Positions 12,935 to 21,748 of a stretch of DNA of 64,000 nt are shown here, piece by piece. The notes under the pieces are model-generated. The model saw only the letters and a list, made by a program, of their open reading frames with translations, was not told the origin of the DNA and ran no database searches. The DNA comes from an uncultured bacterium (GTDB lineage Bacteria > Bacteroidota > Bacteroidia > Bacteroidales > Bacteroidaceae): NCBI GenBank assembly GCA_905216095.1, contig CAJMSQ010000009.1, forward strand, positions 8,706 to 72,705. Direction: 5' to 3'. Numbering within the stretch: position 1 is the stretch's first letter; the number at the start of each line of letters is the position of its first letter. Position numbers and translations under genes: made by a program.

Positions 12935-12965
12935 CAAAGTTAGCACAAACTCGCCGAAGGACAAA
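12935..12965 (-). promoter_or_regulatory. Promoter of the flavin reductase-like gene
   Basis: On the minus strand TTTG (12962-12965), exactly 19 bases, then TAACTTTG (12935-12942): a full match to the Bacteroidota primary sigma-factor consensus. Confidence 0.75.
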
Positions 12966-13086
12966 AAAAATCCTTGTTTTTCGTATTTGTCACGGTCTTT
13001 CGTGGGTGCGGACGACCGTCCGAGCGGCCGGAAAAGGCGAAAAAACGGGATTAAATGTATTTTTCATTAAAAAAATCCCCGGAAAT

Positions 13087-13118
13087 TTTGCTCATGTCCG
13101 ATAAAGAGCCTAAATTTG
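13087..13118 (+). promoter_or_regulatory. tRNA-Gln promoter
   Basis: TTTG (13087-13090), 20 bases, TAAATTTG (13111-13118), followed by C, about 40 bases before the tRNA 5' end. Confidence 0.75.
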
Positions 13119-13159
13119 CACCCGTATTCGAGAGGGTATCTCGATGCAAAGAAGTTTTT

Positions 13160-13231
13160 TGGGGTATGGTGTAATTGGCAACACTACAGATTCTGGTCCT
13201 GTCTTTCCTGGTTCGAGTCCGGGTACCCCAA
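13160..13231 (+). tRNA. tRNA-Gln (anticodon CTG)
   Basis: A cloverleaf can be drawn with acceptor stem TGGGGTA / TACCCCA, a D arm with AATTGG, an anticodon loop TTCTGGT with CTG at 13193-13195, and a T arm GGTTCGAGTCC. CCA is not encoded. The last anticodon-stem pair is an A-C mismatch, which does not disturb the call. Confidence 0.93.
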
Positions 13232-13235
13232 CAAA

Positions 13236-13277
13236 AAAATGCGGCGACTGACTTTTGAAAAGCGGTTGCCGCATTTT
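13236..13277 (+). terminator. Terminator after tRNA-Gln
   Basis: AAAATGCGGC pairs with GCCGCATTTT over a loop of about 22 bases. It directly follows the tRNA. Confidence 0.75.
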
Positions 13278-13344
13278 CTGTTGTATAAGTGTACGTCCGG
13301 AAATCCGTTCCCGGCTTCTGCGCACCGTCGGAAGGCATATATTG

Positions 13345-13398
13345 ACTACAAAGACAAGGGACATCCGTTCGTATGAAGGATGTCCCTTGTCTTTGTAG
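13345..13398. terminator. Long perfect hairpin between the convergent tRNA-Gln and tRNA-Met genes
   Basis: A 21-base-pair perfect stem (13345-13365 with 13378-13398... arm ends CTACAAAG / CTTTGTAG) around an 11-13-base loop. One arm overlaps the last three bases of tRNA-Met. It is probably the tRNA-Met terminator or a 3' processing element, and could block convergent read-through. Confidence 0.7.
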
Positions 13399-13469
13399 CG
13401 CGACCCAGGATTGAACTGGGGACCTTCGGATTATGAATCCGACGCTCTAACCAGCTGAGCTATCGCGCC
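13396..13469 (-). tRNA. tRNA-Met (anticodon CAT, elongator-like)
   Basis: On the minus strand GGCGCGATAGCTCAG starts a standard cloverleaf; the anticodon loop TTCATAA carries CAT and the T arm is GTTCAATCC. The 1-72 position is a G-U pair. A CAT anticodon could also mark tRNA-Ile2 after lysidine modification, but the overall sequence resembles elongator tRNA-Met. Confidence 0.9.
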
Positions 13470-13504
13470 AGCGCGATTACGACCGTTCTTGTCGCTTTCG
13501 GGTG

Positions 13505-13535
13505 CAAAAGTAGTAATAATTTTCGAGCGGACAAA
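13505..13535 (-). promoter_or_regulatory. tRNA-Met promoter
   Basis: On the minus strand TTTG (13532-13535), exactly 19 bases, TACTTTTG (13505-13512), followed by C. Full consensus match. Confidence 0.8.
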
Positions 13536-13593
13536 ATTTTCGGGCGGCTTTTTTCGATTTATTTGATGGAAGATTCTTTTAGGGGAGTCTTTC

Positions 13594-14624
13594 TTATTTT
13601 TCCGGGTGACGGGATTTCAGACGAAAACCTCCGAAGAGCAGGCCGTCGAACAGGCGGTTGCGTCTGAGCAGACGGTACACGCCGTAGCATACCAGCGTCA
13701 GGGCCGTCGCCAGACAGGGGGCGAAGAGGAATGTCAGCGCATCCGAACCGGTCTTGGGCATATTGTCGTGAAGGTAACTGTGGTAGAGGCTTTGCAGGAT
13801 GTATATCCCGATGGTCGCCTGTCCCAGCTGTGAAATCCGTTTCCGGGTTTTGCTTCCGACCATCCCGTACCGGCGTTGCAGGGAAAGCAGGATGGCCATG
13901 CTTCCCGTGCATCCGATGACGAGTCTGAACAGCAGACAGGCGTATTCGTGCGGGTCGAGGAAGATTTTCCCGTGATAAAGCACTGTGTGCAGGCGGCAAT
14001 AATATACGGTGTAGTCTCCGTTCCAGAATAAAAGCAGGAAGATGAATACCGCCCACAGGCCCAGCCGGACGCCCGTGCCGGCCTGCAGCCACCGGTCCTT
14101 GTGCCGGTTCAGGAAGATGCCGGCCCAGAAGAACGGAAGCATGGAGGGGACATAAACCACCGATACGAACGCTAGCGCCACCACCATGGAGAAGAGCGCG
14201 GCCGCCGTCATGTTGTGCCTGAAAATCCGCATACCCACTCCCGCCAGGGCATAACAGATGAACAGGCAGGAGAGAAACCAGAAAATGTTAAGCACGTTGA
14301 AGCGGATGAAGCCTATGGCGAGTACGCTCCACACCATTCCCGGCAGCACGAGCTGCAGGCCTTTCTTCAGCAACATGCGGCCCGGGGCTGGTGCAACGAG
14401 GATGAGGCGAAGAAACCGCTGATAATCATGAACAGCGGCATGTGGAAAGAATAGATGAATGCCCAGAGCGGATGGTGGTAGTCCGACGTGCTGACGTATT
14501 CCACGGCGTGTCCGAGCATGACCGTGACGATGGCCAGCGCTTTCGCGGCGTCCATGTATTCCAGGCGGGGCTTGTTTCCTGTCAGAAGGTTTTCCCTTGT
14601 CATTGTTTGCCGATGTGTTGTCAT
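13594..14624 (-). pseudogene. Acyltransferase-3 family membrane protein, split by a frameshift
   Basis: Two overlapping minus-strand frames together make one acyltransferase-3 (OafA/fucose acetylase-like) protein. The first (14367-14624, 85 residues) has the family start RLEYMDAAKALAIVTVMLGH and FYSFHMPLFMIISG-type motif, then ends abruptly. The second (13594-14376, 260 residues) begins MLLKKGLQLVLPG and carries the remaining transmembrane helices. The switch falls at a CCCCGGG run (plus strand 14380-14386); one extra C there would restore a continuous protein of about 340 residues. Such proteins O-acetylate surface sugars in the inner membrane. This may be a real frameshift, phase variation or a sequence error. 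The start is also doubled by a 21-base tandem duplication, so 14603 is a second possible start. Confidence 0.75.
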
Positions 14625-14636
14625 TGTTTGCCGATG
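14599..14636. repeat. 21-base tandem duplication at the start of the acyltransferase gene
   Basis: The 17-base string GTCATTGTTTGCCGATG occurs at 14599-14615 and again at 14620-14636. On the minus strand this gives two in-frame ATG codons, 14624 and 14603. Confidence 0.8.
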
Positions 14637-14655
14637 CGGTGTGATGCAGGTCCGG

Positions 14656-16791
14656 TCAGACCTGTTGCGCCACGCCTTTCATGGAGAGCGAGATGCGCCC
14701 GCGGGCCTCGTCTATGGCGATAACCTTCACGCGCACGTGCTGCCGCAGGCTCACCACCTCGGCCGGATTGCGCACGTAGCGGTCGGCGAGCTGCGACACG
14801 TGGACCAGCCCTTTTACCTTGATGCCTATGTCCACGAAGCAGCCGAAGTCGGTGACGTTCGTCACGATGCCGGGCAGTTCCATGCCTTCTTCGAGGTCCT
14901 CAATGCTGTGTACCGTCGCGTCGAAACGGAATTCCGAGACCGTGCCCCGCGGGTCGCGTCCGGGCTTGTCCAGTTCCGTCATGATGTCCTTGAGCGTGGG
15001 CATACCCGTGTCCGCGTCGCAGTAGCGCGCAAGCCCGATACCGGCGCGCAGCCCGGCATCGGCGATGAATTTCTTCACGTCGCAGCCCGCATCGGCCGCC
15101 ATGCGCTCCACCAGTCCATAGCGTTCGGGGTGGACGGCCGTGTTGTCGAGCGGATTTTCCCCGCCGGTGATGCGCAGGAATCCGGCACATTGTTCGTAGG
15201 CCTTGGGACCCAGACGCGGCACTTTCAGCAGTTCGGCGCGCGTGGCGAAGGGTCCGTTCGCCGCACGATACTCCACGATGTTCCCGGCCAGCGAGGGACC
15301 GAGTCCCGACACGTAAGTCAGTAAGTGGCGGCTCGCGGTGTTGAGGTTCACACCCACCGAGTTCACGCAACTTTCCACCGTCCGGTCGAGCGAATGCCGC
15401 AGGGCCGTCTGGTCTACGTCGTGCTGGTATTGTCCCACGCCTATGGATTTCGGGTCTATCTTGACCAGTTCGGCCAGCGGGTCGGCCAGCCGGCGGCCGA
15501 TGGATACCGCCCCGCGCACGGTGACGTCGTGGTCGGGAAACTCTTCGCGTGCGGTTTTCGAGGCGGAATATACGGATGCACCGTCCTCGCTGACCGAAAA
15601 GACCGCGATTCCCTCGAGCGGCAGCGAGCGCACCAGTTCTTCGGTCTCGCGGCCTGCCGTCCCGTTGCCGATGGCCACGGCTTCAATCCGATAGTCGCGC
15701 ATGAGCGTTGTCAGCGTAAAGCATGTGCGCGCATATTCGCCCTGTGGCGGATGCGGGAACACGGTCTCGAAGTGCAGCAGTCCGCCTTGTGCGTCGAGGC
15801 ACACCACCTTGCAGCCCGTCCGGTATCCCGGGTCGATGGCCATGATGCGCTTCTGCCCGAGCGGGGCTGCCAGCAAAAGTTGTTTCAGGTTGCCGGCAAA
15901 CACGCGGATGGCCTCTTCGTCGGCGTGCGCCTTGCTTTGTGCGGCAAATTCTGTCTCGATGCCGGGTTTCAGCAGCCGCTTGTAGGCGTCGGCCGCCGCC
16001 ATTTCCATCTGTGCGGCCGCAGGAGTGCCGCGCCGCACGTAGGGGCGCATCACGCGGGCCGTGCAGTCGTCCTCGTCGGCCGGTGCGATGCTGACGCGCA
16101 GCAGGCCTTCGGCCTCGCCCCTCCGCATGGCCAGCAGGCGGTGTGAGGAGCATCGGCGCAGCGGTTCGGCCCAGTCGAAGTAGTCGCGGTATTTTCCGGC
16201 CTCGTCCTCCTTGCCTTTCACCACTTTCGAGCGGATGACGGCCGTCCGTCTGAAGCTTTCGCGCACCGTGGCCCGTGTCCGTTCGTCCTCGCTGATGCGT
16301 TCGGCCAGAATGTCGCGCGCCCCCTGCAGCGCATCCTCCGCGTCGGGCACGTCGTCGCCCGTGAAATCCGCTGCGGCCCGCACCGGGTCGGTCTGCGGCC
16401 GCCGCATAATCAGGTCGGCCAGCGGCTCCAGTCCCTTTTGCCGCGCCATCTCCGCGCGTGTCCTGCGCTTGGGCTTATAGGGTAGGTAGATGTCTTCGAG
16501 CAGTGTCGCGTCCCAGCATCCTTCGATGCGTTTCCGCAGTTCGTCGGTCAGTTTTCCCTGCTCTTCGATGGTGGACAGCACGTACTCGCGCCGGTGTACC
16601 AGTTCGCCGAGCCGTTCGTTCTCGTCCTTGACGGCGGCAATCTGTACTTCGTCCATGCCGCCGGTGGCCTCTTTGCGGTAGCGGCTGACAAACGGGACGG
16701 TGGCGCCGCCCTCGAGCAGGCGTATCGTGTTCTCTACGTGCCGTTCGGGCAGGTTCAGCCGTCGGGCTATGATGGAGGTGATGGCACTCAT
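14656..16791 (-). CDS. Tex-family transcription accessory / RNA-binding protein
   Basis: A 711-residue protein with the Tex domain order: an N-terminal helical region starting with MSAITSIIARRLNLPERHV, a YqgF/RNase H-like domain (MAIDPGYRTGCKVV near residue 320), helix-hairpin-helix motifs (near 500-560) and a C-terminal S1 RNA-binding domain (GIVTNVTDFGCFVDIGIKVKGLVHVSQ in part, about 640-710). Tex binds nucleic acid and affects transcription in many bacteria. Length is slightly shorter than the 750-780 usual for the family. It starts 48 bases after the Nudix gene and is probably co-transcribed with it. Confidence 0.93.
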   Translation of the reverse strand: MSAITSIIARRLNLPERHVENTIRLLEGGATVPFVSRYRKEATGGMDEVQIAAVKDENERLGELVHRREYVLSTIEEQGKLTDELRKRIEGCWDATLLEDIYLPYKPKRRTRAEMARQKGLEPLADLIMRRPQTDPVRAAADFTGDDVPDAEDALQGARDILAERISEDERTRATVRESFRRTAVIRSKVVKGKEDEAGKYRDYFDWAEPLRRCSSHRLLAMRRGEAEGLLRVSIAPADEDDCTARVMRPYVRRGTPAAAQMEMAAADAYKRLLKPGIETEFAAQSKAHADEEAIRVFAGNLKQLLLAAPLGQKRIMAIDPGYRTGCKVVCLDAQGGLLHFETVFPHPPQGEYARTCFTLTTLMRDYRIEAVAIGNGTAGRETEELVRSLPLEGIAVFSVSEDGASVYSASKTAREEFPDHDVTVRGAVSIGRRLADPLAELVKIDPKSIGVGQYQHDVDQTALRHSLDRTVESCVNSVGVNLNTASRHLLTYVSGLGPSLAGNIVEYRAANGPFATRAELLKVPRLGPKAYEQCAGFLRITGGENPLDNTAVHPERYGLVERMAADAGCDVKKFIADAGLRAGIGLARYCDADTGMPTLKDIMTELDKPGRDPRGTVSEFRFDATVHSIEDLEEGMELPGIVTNVTDFGCFVDIGIKVKGLVHVSQLADRYVRNPAEVVSLRQHVRVKVIAIDEARGRISLSMKGVAQQV

Positions 16792-16839
16792 GATGTGAAT
16801 GGTCTTTTGTGGTGGAAAATAAGAAAGCGGCCTGTCCGT

Positions 16840-17406
16840 TCAGGTCCGGGGTATGTTCAGGCAGAAGTATTTCCAGAGCGGTCCTGCCATAAGTGCCTGT
16901 TTGATGTCGTCGGCTTCGAGCAGCGCCCTTACTTCCTCGGGCGACAACAGGTGTACGGTGATGTCCTCGGTGGGTTCAAGGTGTTGCGACGTGACGGGTT
17001 CCACGCCCTCGGCCACGAATGTGTAGGAATAATTGGTCATTGCCGACGCGTTGGGCGCGAGTTTGCAGAACAGGCTCCATTTCCCGCCCGCATATCCCGT
17101 TTCCTCTAATAGCTCCCTGCGCGCCGCCTCCTCGGGCGATGCGTCTTCGGGGTCGATGACGCCTGCGCACAGTTCGTAGCGCGTTTCTCCCAGTGCGTGC
17201 CGGTATTGTCGGACCAGCAGGAAGCGTCCGTCCGCGGTGCGGGCTATGACGTTCACCCAGTCGGGATACTCGAGGACATAATATTCCGGGTTTTCCACGC
17301 CGTCGGGCAGGCGCACGTGGTCACGGCGTGCGGTCAGCCACGGCCGCCGAAAGAGGTATTCGCTCTTCAGCACCTCCCATTTCTTCGGGTCTTGCTTGTC
17401 TTTCAT
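16840..17406 (-). CDS. Nudix hydrolase (ADP-ribose pyrophosphatase-like)
   Basis: A 188-residue protein. The Nudix helix reads AARRELLEETGYAGG, with the REXXEE metal-binding core; the upstream Gly-loop CAGVIDPEDA is slightly divergent. The PDWVNVIARTADGRFLLVRQYRH strand pattern is like ADP-ribose pyrophosphatases. It should hydrolyse a nucleoside diphosphate linked to another moiety. The open frame extends to 17463, but a TATCTTTG box at 17451-17458 puts transcription start near 17445, so MKDKQDPKKW at 17406 is the best start. Confidence 0.87.
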   Translation of the reverse strand: MKDKQDPKKWEVLKSEYLFRRPWLTARRDHVRLPDGVENPEYYVLEYPDWVNVIARTADGRFLLVRQYRHALGETRYELCAGVIDPEDASPEEAARRELLEETGYAGGKWSLFCKLAPNASAMTNYSYTFVAEGVEPVTSQHLEPTEDITVHLLSPEEVRALLEADDIKQALMAGPLWKYFCLNIPRT

Positions 17407-17450
17407 AGTAATATGTATGTTCTGCGCGGGCATATGCAGCTTATCTGTGG

Positions 17451-17458
17451 CAAAGATA
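17451..17458 (-). promoter_or_regulatory. -7 box of the Nudix-tex promoter
   Basis: Minus-strand TATCTTTG followed by C, about 45 bases before the chosen start codon. Confidence 0.6.
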
Positions 17459-17524
17459 AGCAAAAATCAGCCAAGAGCCTTTTCTTTTTCCGTAAGTCCG
17501 TGCCCGTTTTCCGGCCGCCTTGTC

Positions 17525-17801
17525 AATTTTAACACAATTTGCTTTTCGTCGAAAAATGTTGTATCTTTGTGGTACAGAAAATGGGAGAGGCGGTTTCGTA
17601 CCGCCTTTTTCGTGTAAATAAGCTACTTGCAAGTGCCATTTACATGCACATGTAGGAAAAATTAGAAGTATCCCGCGTAAAAATACATGCCTTCTATTTG
17701 AAAATACAAGCCGCCCGCGCGCGAAAAAATGCCTTCCGCGCGGTCGTAGCCCCGTTTTCTTTACATCTTTTTACGTAACCAAGGTTAAAAATGTTAATGT
17801 C
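17525..17801 (+). repeat. Dispersed intergenic element, copy 2 (subtype A)
   Basis: Same layout as copy 1: TTTTAACAC, promoter TTTG (17538-17541), 20 bases, TATCTTTG (17562-17569), terminator at 17588-17610, TACATGCACATGTAGG palindrome, ATGCCTTCTA, and the shared TTTTTACGTAACC and GTTAAAAATGTTAATGTC boxes at the 3' end. It lies between the Nudix gene and the TolC operon and points toward the latter. Confidence 0.8.
17588..17610 (+). terminator. Intrinsic terminator inside repeat copy 2
   Basis: AGGCGGT pairs with ACCGCCT around TTCGT, followed by TTTTT, 19 bases after the element's -7 box. Confidence 0.75.
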
Positions 17802-17966
17802 CGCCGGCGCGAACTGCCCGTCCGGTCGCCCCTTGCCCGCTGCTGTTCCGTCTTTTGTGCGCGAAGACGCGCCGCGCAAGGGATGAATTATTCTTTTTTA
17901 AGCATCGGCATCGAAACATTTGCCCTATTTTAGAATTTATCCTGCATCCGCCCGAAAAGAAACACG

Positions 17967-17974
17967 TACCTTTG
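17967..17974 (+). promoter_or_regulatory. -7 box of the TolC-HlyD-permease operon
   Basis: TACCTTTG followed by C, 50 bases before the TolC start codon. It is separate from the promoter in repeat copy 2. Confidence 0.6.
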
Positions 17975-18023
17975 CCCCGACACAACACTCTTGTACACGA
18001 AACCAACAAGCGAACGCAAGACC

Positions 18024-19502
18024 ATGAAACGATTATTCACACTGTTCACGCTGTTGCTGACGCTCACCTTGCCGCCGGTGTGCGCCCAGACGCTCTCGCT
18101 CGACAGTTGCCGCGCGCTGGCGTTGCGCAACAACAAGGCCATCGGCATGGCGCGCGAACAAATGGAAAAGGCATACTATGACCGCAAGGCCGCACGCACG
18201 AACTATTTGCCTAAGGTGGCGCTGACCGCCGGCTACGTGCGCACGGGCGACGAAATCTCGCTGCTGAGCGACGGGCAGAAAGGCGCGCTCTCGTCGATGG
18301 GTACGGGCATGGCGGGAGAGTTCGGCCAATTGGCGGGACAAATCCTGCAACAGCATCCCGAACTGGCCCCGCTCCTGCAACAGGCTTCGGGCTACGTGGG
18401 ACAGGTCGCAGGCGCGCTCAACGGAGTAGGGCAGGGAATCGTCGATGCCCTGCGCACCGACACGCGCAACATGACGGCCGGGGCCATCATCCTGACGCAA
18501 CCGCTCTACATGGGCGGGAAAATCCGCGCTTACGACCGCATCACGCGGCTCGCGCAGCAGGCCGCCGACGAGAAGATGCGCGCCGGACGGCAGGAGGTGC
18601 TGCTCGAGACGGACCGGGCCTATTGGCAGGTGGTATCGCTGGCCAACAAACGCAAACTGGCCGTGGCCTACCGCGACATGTTGCGCCGGCTGGACGAGGA
18701 TGTCCTGCGGATGATTCGCGAGGGAGTGGCCACCAAGGCGAACGAACTCAGCGTCAGTGTGAAGCTGAACGAGGCGGAAATGACACTGGCCAAGGTGGAG
18801 GACGGACTGACCCTGTCTCGGATGCTGCTGTGTCAGTTGTGCGGGCTGCCACTCGACACGCCGGTCGAAACAGCCGACGAACAATTGCCCGAACTTGCCG
18901 ACGGAGCAGCTTACGGTACGGCGACAAATGCGGACCGGGCCTTTCAGAGCCGGCCCGAACTCGCTTTGCTGCAGGCCGCCCTCGACATCCGGAAGGAAAA
19001 AGTGAACATAGAGCGCGCCGCATTCCTGCCGCAACTGGCGCTGATGGGCGGGTACATGACGACCAACCCCGGCCTGACCAACGGTTTCGAGAACCGTTTC
19101 CGCGGCACATGGGCGGTAGGCGTGACGCTCAAGGTACCCGTATGGAACTGGGGCGAGGGGAAATACAGGATACGTGCCGCCAAGGCCGAAGCCAACATAG
19201 CCTCGCTGCAACGCGATGAGGTCCGCGAGAAGATTGAACTGCAGGTACGCCAGGCGGCCTTCCGCATCAACGAGGCCGACAGGAAGCTGGCGCTCAGCAT
19301 CAGGAATAAGGAAAAGGCCGAAGAGAACCTGCGCACGGCGCAGCTGGGATTCCGCGAAGGCGTCATCGTGACTTCCGACCTGCTGATGGCACAGACGGCA
19401 TGGTTGCAGGCGCAAAGCGACAAGATAGACGCGCAAATCGACGTCCGGCTGAGCCGTTCCATGTACGAAAAAGCCTTGGGCACGCTCGACAAAGGCGACT
19501 GA
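18024..19502 (+). CDS. TolC-family outer-membrane efflux protein
   Basis: A 492-residue protein with a signal peptide (MKRLFTLFTLLLTLTLPPVCA, cut before QT) and the two OEP repeats of TolC, rich in Ala/Glu heptads, with the typical LDSCRALALRNN start and a C-terminal VTSDLLMAQTAWLQAQ. It forms the outer-membrane duct of a tripartite exporter. The next gene, 55 bases downstream, is the HlyD-type adaptor. Insertion of about 60 residues rich in Gln/Ala (about residues 75-150) is also seen in Bacteroidota homologues. The upstream ATG at 17991 lies between promoter and signal peptide and is less likely. Confidence 0.92.
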   Translation: MKRLFTLFTLLLTLTLPPVCAQTLSLDSCRALALRNNKAIGMAREQMEKAYYDRKAARTNYLPKVALTAGYVRTGDEISLLSDGQKGALSSMGTGMAGEFGQLAGQILQQHPELAPLLQQASGYVGQVAGALNGVGQGIVDALRTDTRNMTAGAIILTQPLYMGGKIRAYDRITRLAQQAADEKMRAGRQEVLLETDRAYWQVVSLANKRKLAVAYRDMLRRLDEDVLRMIREGVATKANELSVSVKLNEAEMTLAKVEDGLTLSRMLLCQLCGLPLDTPVETADEQLPELADGAAYGTATNADRAFQSRPELALLQAALDIRKEKVNIERAAFLPQLALMGGYMTTNPGLTNGFENRFRGTWAVGVTLKVPVWNWGEGKYRIRAAKAEANIASLQRDEVREKIELQVRQAAFRINEADRKLALSIRNKEKAEENLRTAQLGFREGVIVTSDLLMAQTAWLQAQSDKIDAQIDVRLSRSMYEKALGTLDKGD

Positions 19503-19557
19503 GCGCGCCCGCATACCCGTCCGCCCTTTAATAGAAAACCAAAAGAACACAACAGAT

Positions 19558-20544
19558 ATGTCATCCTCAAAAAGTAAAGCCAATCTGCTGCCCGCCATCG
19601 GCATCATCACGTGCGTGGTCGTGCTGGTAGCCGTCGGCAGCCTGTTTGCATTCAGCAATGAAAGCGACACCATCCAGGGACAGGCCGACGTAAACGAATA
19701 TCGCGTGTCGAGCAAAGTTCCGGGACGCCTGCTTGAAGTCCGTGTCCGCGAAGGTGATTTCGTCAAGGCCGGCGATACGCTCGCCCTGCTCGAAGCCCCC
19801 GATGTCGAGGCCAAGCTCTCGCAGGCCCGGGCCGCCGAGGACGCCGCGGCAGCCCAAAGCCGCAAGGCCGAGAAAGGCGCACGCGCCGAACAAATCACGG
19901 CGGCGTATGAAATGTGGCAGAAGGCCGAAGCGGCCGTCACGATAGCCCGGAAATCCTACACCCGTGTCAAGCGTCTTTTCGACGAAGGCGTGATGACGGC
20001 ACAGAAGCTTGACGAGGTCACAGCCCAGCGCGATGCCGCCGTGGCTACGGCCAAGGCCGCCAAGGCCCAGTATGACATGGCGCGCAACGGGGCCGAGCGC
20101 GAGGACAAGGAGGCCGCCGCCGCGATGGTCAGTCGTGCGCAGGGCGCGGTCAGCGAAGTGAATTCCTATGTCAGGGAAACCGTTCTCGTAGCCGCCCACG
20201 ACGGCGAGGTGACCGACATCTTCCCGCAGATAGGCGAGCTGGTAGGAACGGGCGCGCCCATCATGAACATTGCCATGATGGACAAAATATGGGTGACGTT
20301 CAATGTAAGGGAAGACCATCTGCCGCGTTTTTCGATGGGAAAGACGGTCAGGGCCACCGTTCCCGCACTTGCCGGCCGCGAGGTGGAACTCAAGGTCTAC
20401 TACATGAAGGACCTCGGCACCTATGCCGCATGGCGGGCCACCAAGACGACGGGGCAGTTCGACATGAAGACCTTCGAGGTGAAAGCGGCCCCTTTGAAAA
20501 AAGTCGAAGGCCTGCGTCCCGGCATGTCGGTCATCATGGAATGA
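19558..20544 (+). CDS. HlyD-family periplasmic adaptor (membrane fusion protein)
   Basis: A 328-residue protein with one N-terminal membrane helix (about residues 11-32), then a lipoyl-like half-motif (SSKVPGRLLEVRVREGDFVKAGD), a long Ala/Lys/Glu-rich coiled coil (about 85-195) and a beta-barrel domain. It links inner-membrane permeases to TolC. Position between TolC and two ABC-2 type permeases fits a YbhG/EmrA-like role. Confidence 0.9.
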   Translation: MSSSKSKANLLPAIGIITCVVVLVAVGSLFAFSNESDTIQGQADVNEYRVSSKVPGRLLEVRVREGDFVKAGDTLALLEAPDVEAKLSQARAAEDAAAAQSRKAEKGARAEQITAAYEMWQKAEAAVTIARKSYTRVKRLFDEGVMTAQKLDEVTAQRDAAVATAKAAKAQYDMARNGAEREDKEAAAAMVSRAQGAVSEVNSYVRETVLVAAHDGEVTDIFPQIGELVGTGAPIMNIAMMDKIWVTFNVREDHLPRFSMGKTVRATVPALAGREVELKVYYMKDLGTYAAWRATKTTGQFDMKTFEVKAAPLKKVEGLRPGMSVIME

Positions 20545-20587
20545 ACCGCTTCCCGGCTTTCGTCCCACAATATATATATAGGTATCA

Positions 20588-21748
20588 ATGTCTGTCCTGC
20601 TTGACATATCGCGCCGCGAACTTCTACGTCTGGCCAAGCAACCGATTTGCGTGTTTTGCATGGTCATAGCGCCGCTTTTCTGCTGTTTCTTCTTCACCAG
20701 CCTCATGTCCGACGGACTTCCCACGAGTATGCCGCTGGGTTTGGTGGACAATGACGGCACTGCCATGACACGTAATCTGTCGCGGACGCTTGACGCTTTC
20801 CAGATGACCGCCATCACTCACCGCTATCCCTCGGTAAGCGACGCGCGGAAGGCGGTGCAGCGCGGCGACATCTATGGTTTCTACTACATTCCGGAGGGTA
20901 CGACGCGCAAAGCCCTGCGGCAGGAAATCCCGACCGTATCTTTCTATACGAACAACTCCTATCTGGTGGCGGCCTCGCTGCTTTACCGCGACATGAGGAC
21001 CGTTTCTGAGCTTGCTTCGGGGGCGGCCGGCCGCTCCGTGCTCTATGCCCGTGGCGCGACAGAGCGGCAGGCGATGGCTTTCCTGCAACCTGTGGTCATC
21101 GACACCCATGCCACGGGCAACCCGTGGCTCAATTACAACGTCTATCTGAGCAATACGCTTGTGCCGGGTCTGCTGATGCTTTTCATTTTCATGGTGACGG
21201 TCTTCGCCATCGGTACGGAAGTGAAGAGCGGCACGGTGCGCGAGTGGCTCGGTATGGCACACGGCTCGATGTGGAAGGCGCTGGCAGGTAAATTGCTGCC
21301 GCATACGGTCGTCTTCATGCTGGTCGGCGGTTTCATCATCTGGTATTTTTACGGTTACCTCCGTTTCCCGTGCCACGGCGGCATGGGACCGATGATGTTT
21401 GTCATGGCCCTGGGCGTGCTGGCCGCGCAGGGCATGGGCGTTTTCATGTTCGCCATGCTGCCTACGCTGCGGCTCGGTCTGAGTTTCGCTTCGCTTTGGG
21501 GCGTTATCTCGTTCAGTATTTCGGGCATGTCCTATCCTGTGATGGCCATGCACCCCATGCTGCGCGGCCTGAGCCTGTTGTTTCCGTTGCGGCATTACTT
21601 CCTGCTCTACGTGAACTCGGCCCTCGACGGCCTGCCCCTGCTCAACGCCTGGCCTTATGTGGTCGGCCTGTCGATTTTCGCCCTGCTGCCTGTGATTGTG
21701 ATGCGCCGGCTGCGAACTGTCTTACTCACCATACCTTATATGCCATGA
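20588..21748 (+). CDS. ABC-2 type transporter permease, first subunit
   Basis: A 386-residue protein with an N-terminal helix (about 20-40), a large extracytoplasmic domain and five C-terminal helices, the YhhJ/YbhR layout of ABC-2 permeases. The LVDNDGTAMTRNLSRTLDAF segment is typical for this subgroup. It overlaps the next permease by 4 bases (ATGA), so translation is coupled. A TATATATATA run and GG lie 8-18 bases before the start. No ATPase gene is present in the operon. Confidence 0.9.
   Translation: MSVLLDISRRELLRLAKQPICVFCMVIAPLFCCFFFTSLMSDGLPTSMPLGLVDNDGTAMTRNLSRTLDAFQMTAITHRYPSVSDARKAVQRGDIYGFYYIPEGTTRKALRQEIPTVSFYTNNSYLVAASLLYRDMRTVSELASGAAGRSVLYARGATERQAMAFLQPVVIDTHATGNPWLNYNVYLSNTLVPGLLMLFIFMVTVFAIGTEVKSGTVREWLGMAHGSMWKALAGKLLPHTVVFMLVGGFIIWYFYGYLRFPCHGGMGPMMFVMALGVLAAQGMGVFMFAMLPTLRLGLSFASLWGVISFSISGMSYPVMAMHPMLRGLSLLFPLRHYFLLYVNSALDGLPLLNAWPYVVGLSIFALLPVIVMRRLRTVLLTIPYMP

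Noticed and set aside
17407-17463. Longer Nudix start at 17463
   Set aside because: It would lie upstream of the predicted transcription start (TATCTTTG at 17451-17458).
18033-19940. 635-codon minus-strand frame over the TolC and HlyD genes
   Set aside because: Complement of the strongly supported exporter genes; no start context or recognisable sequence.
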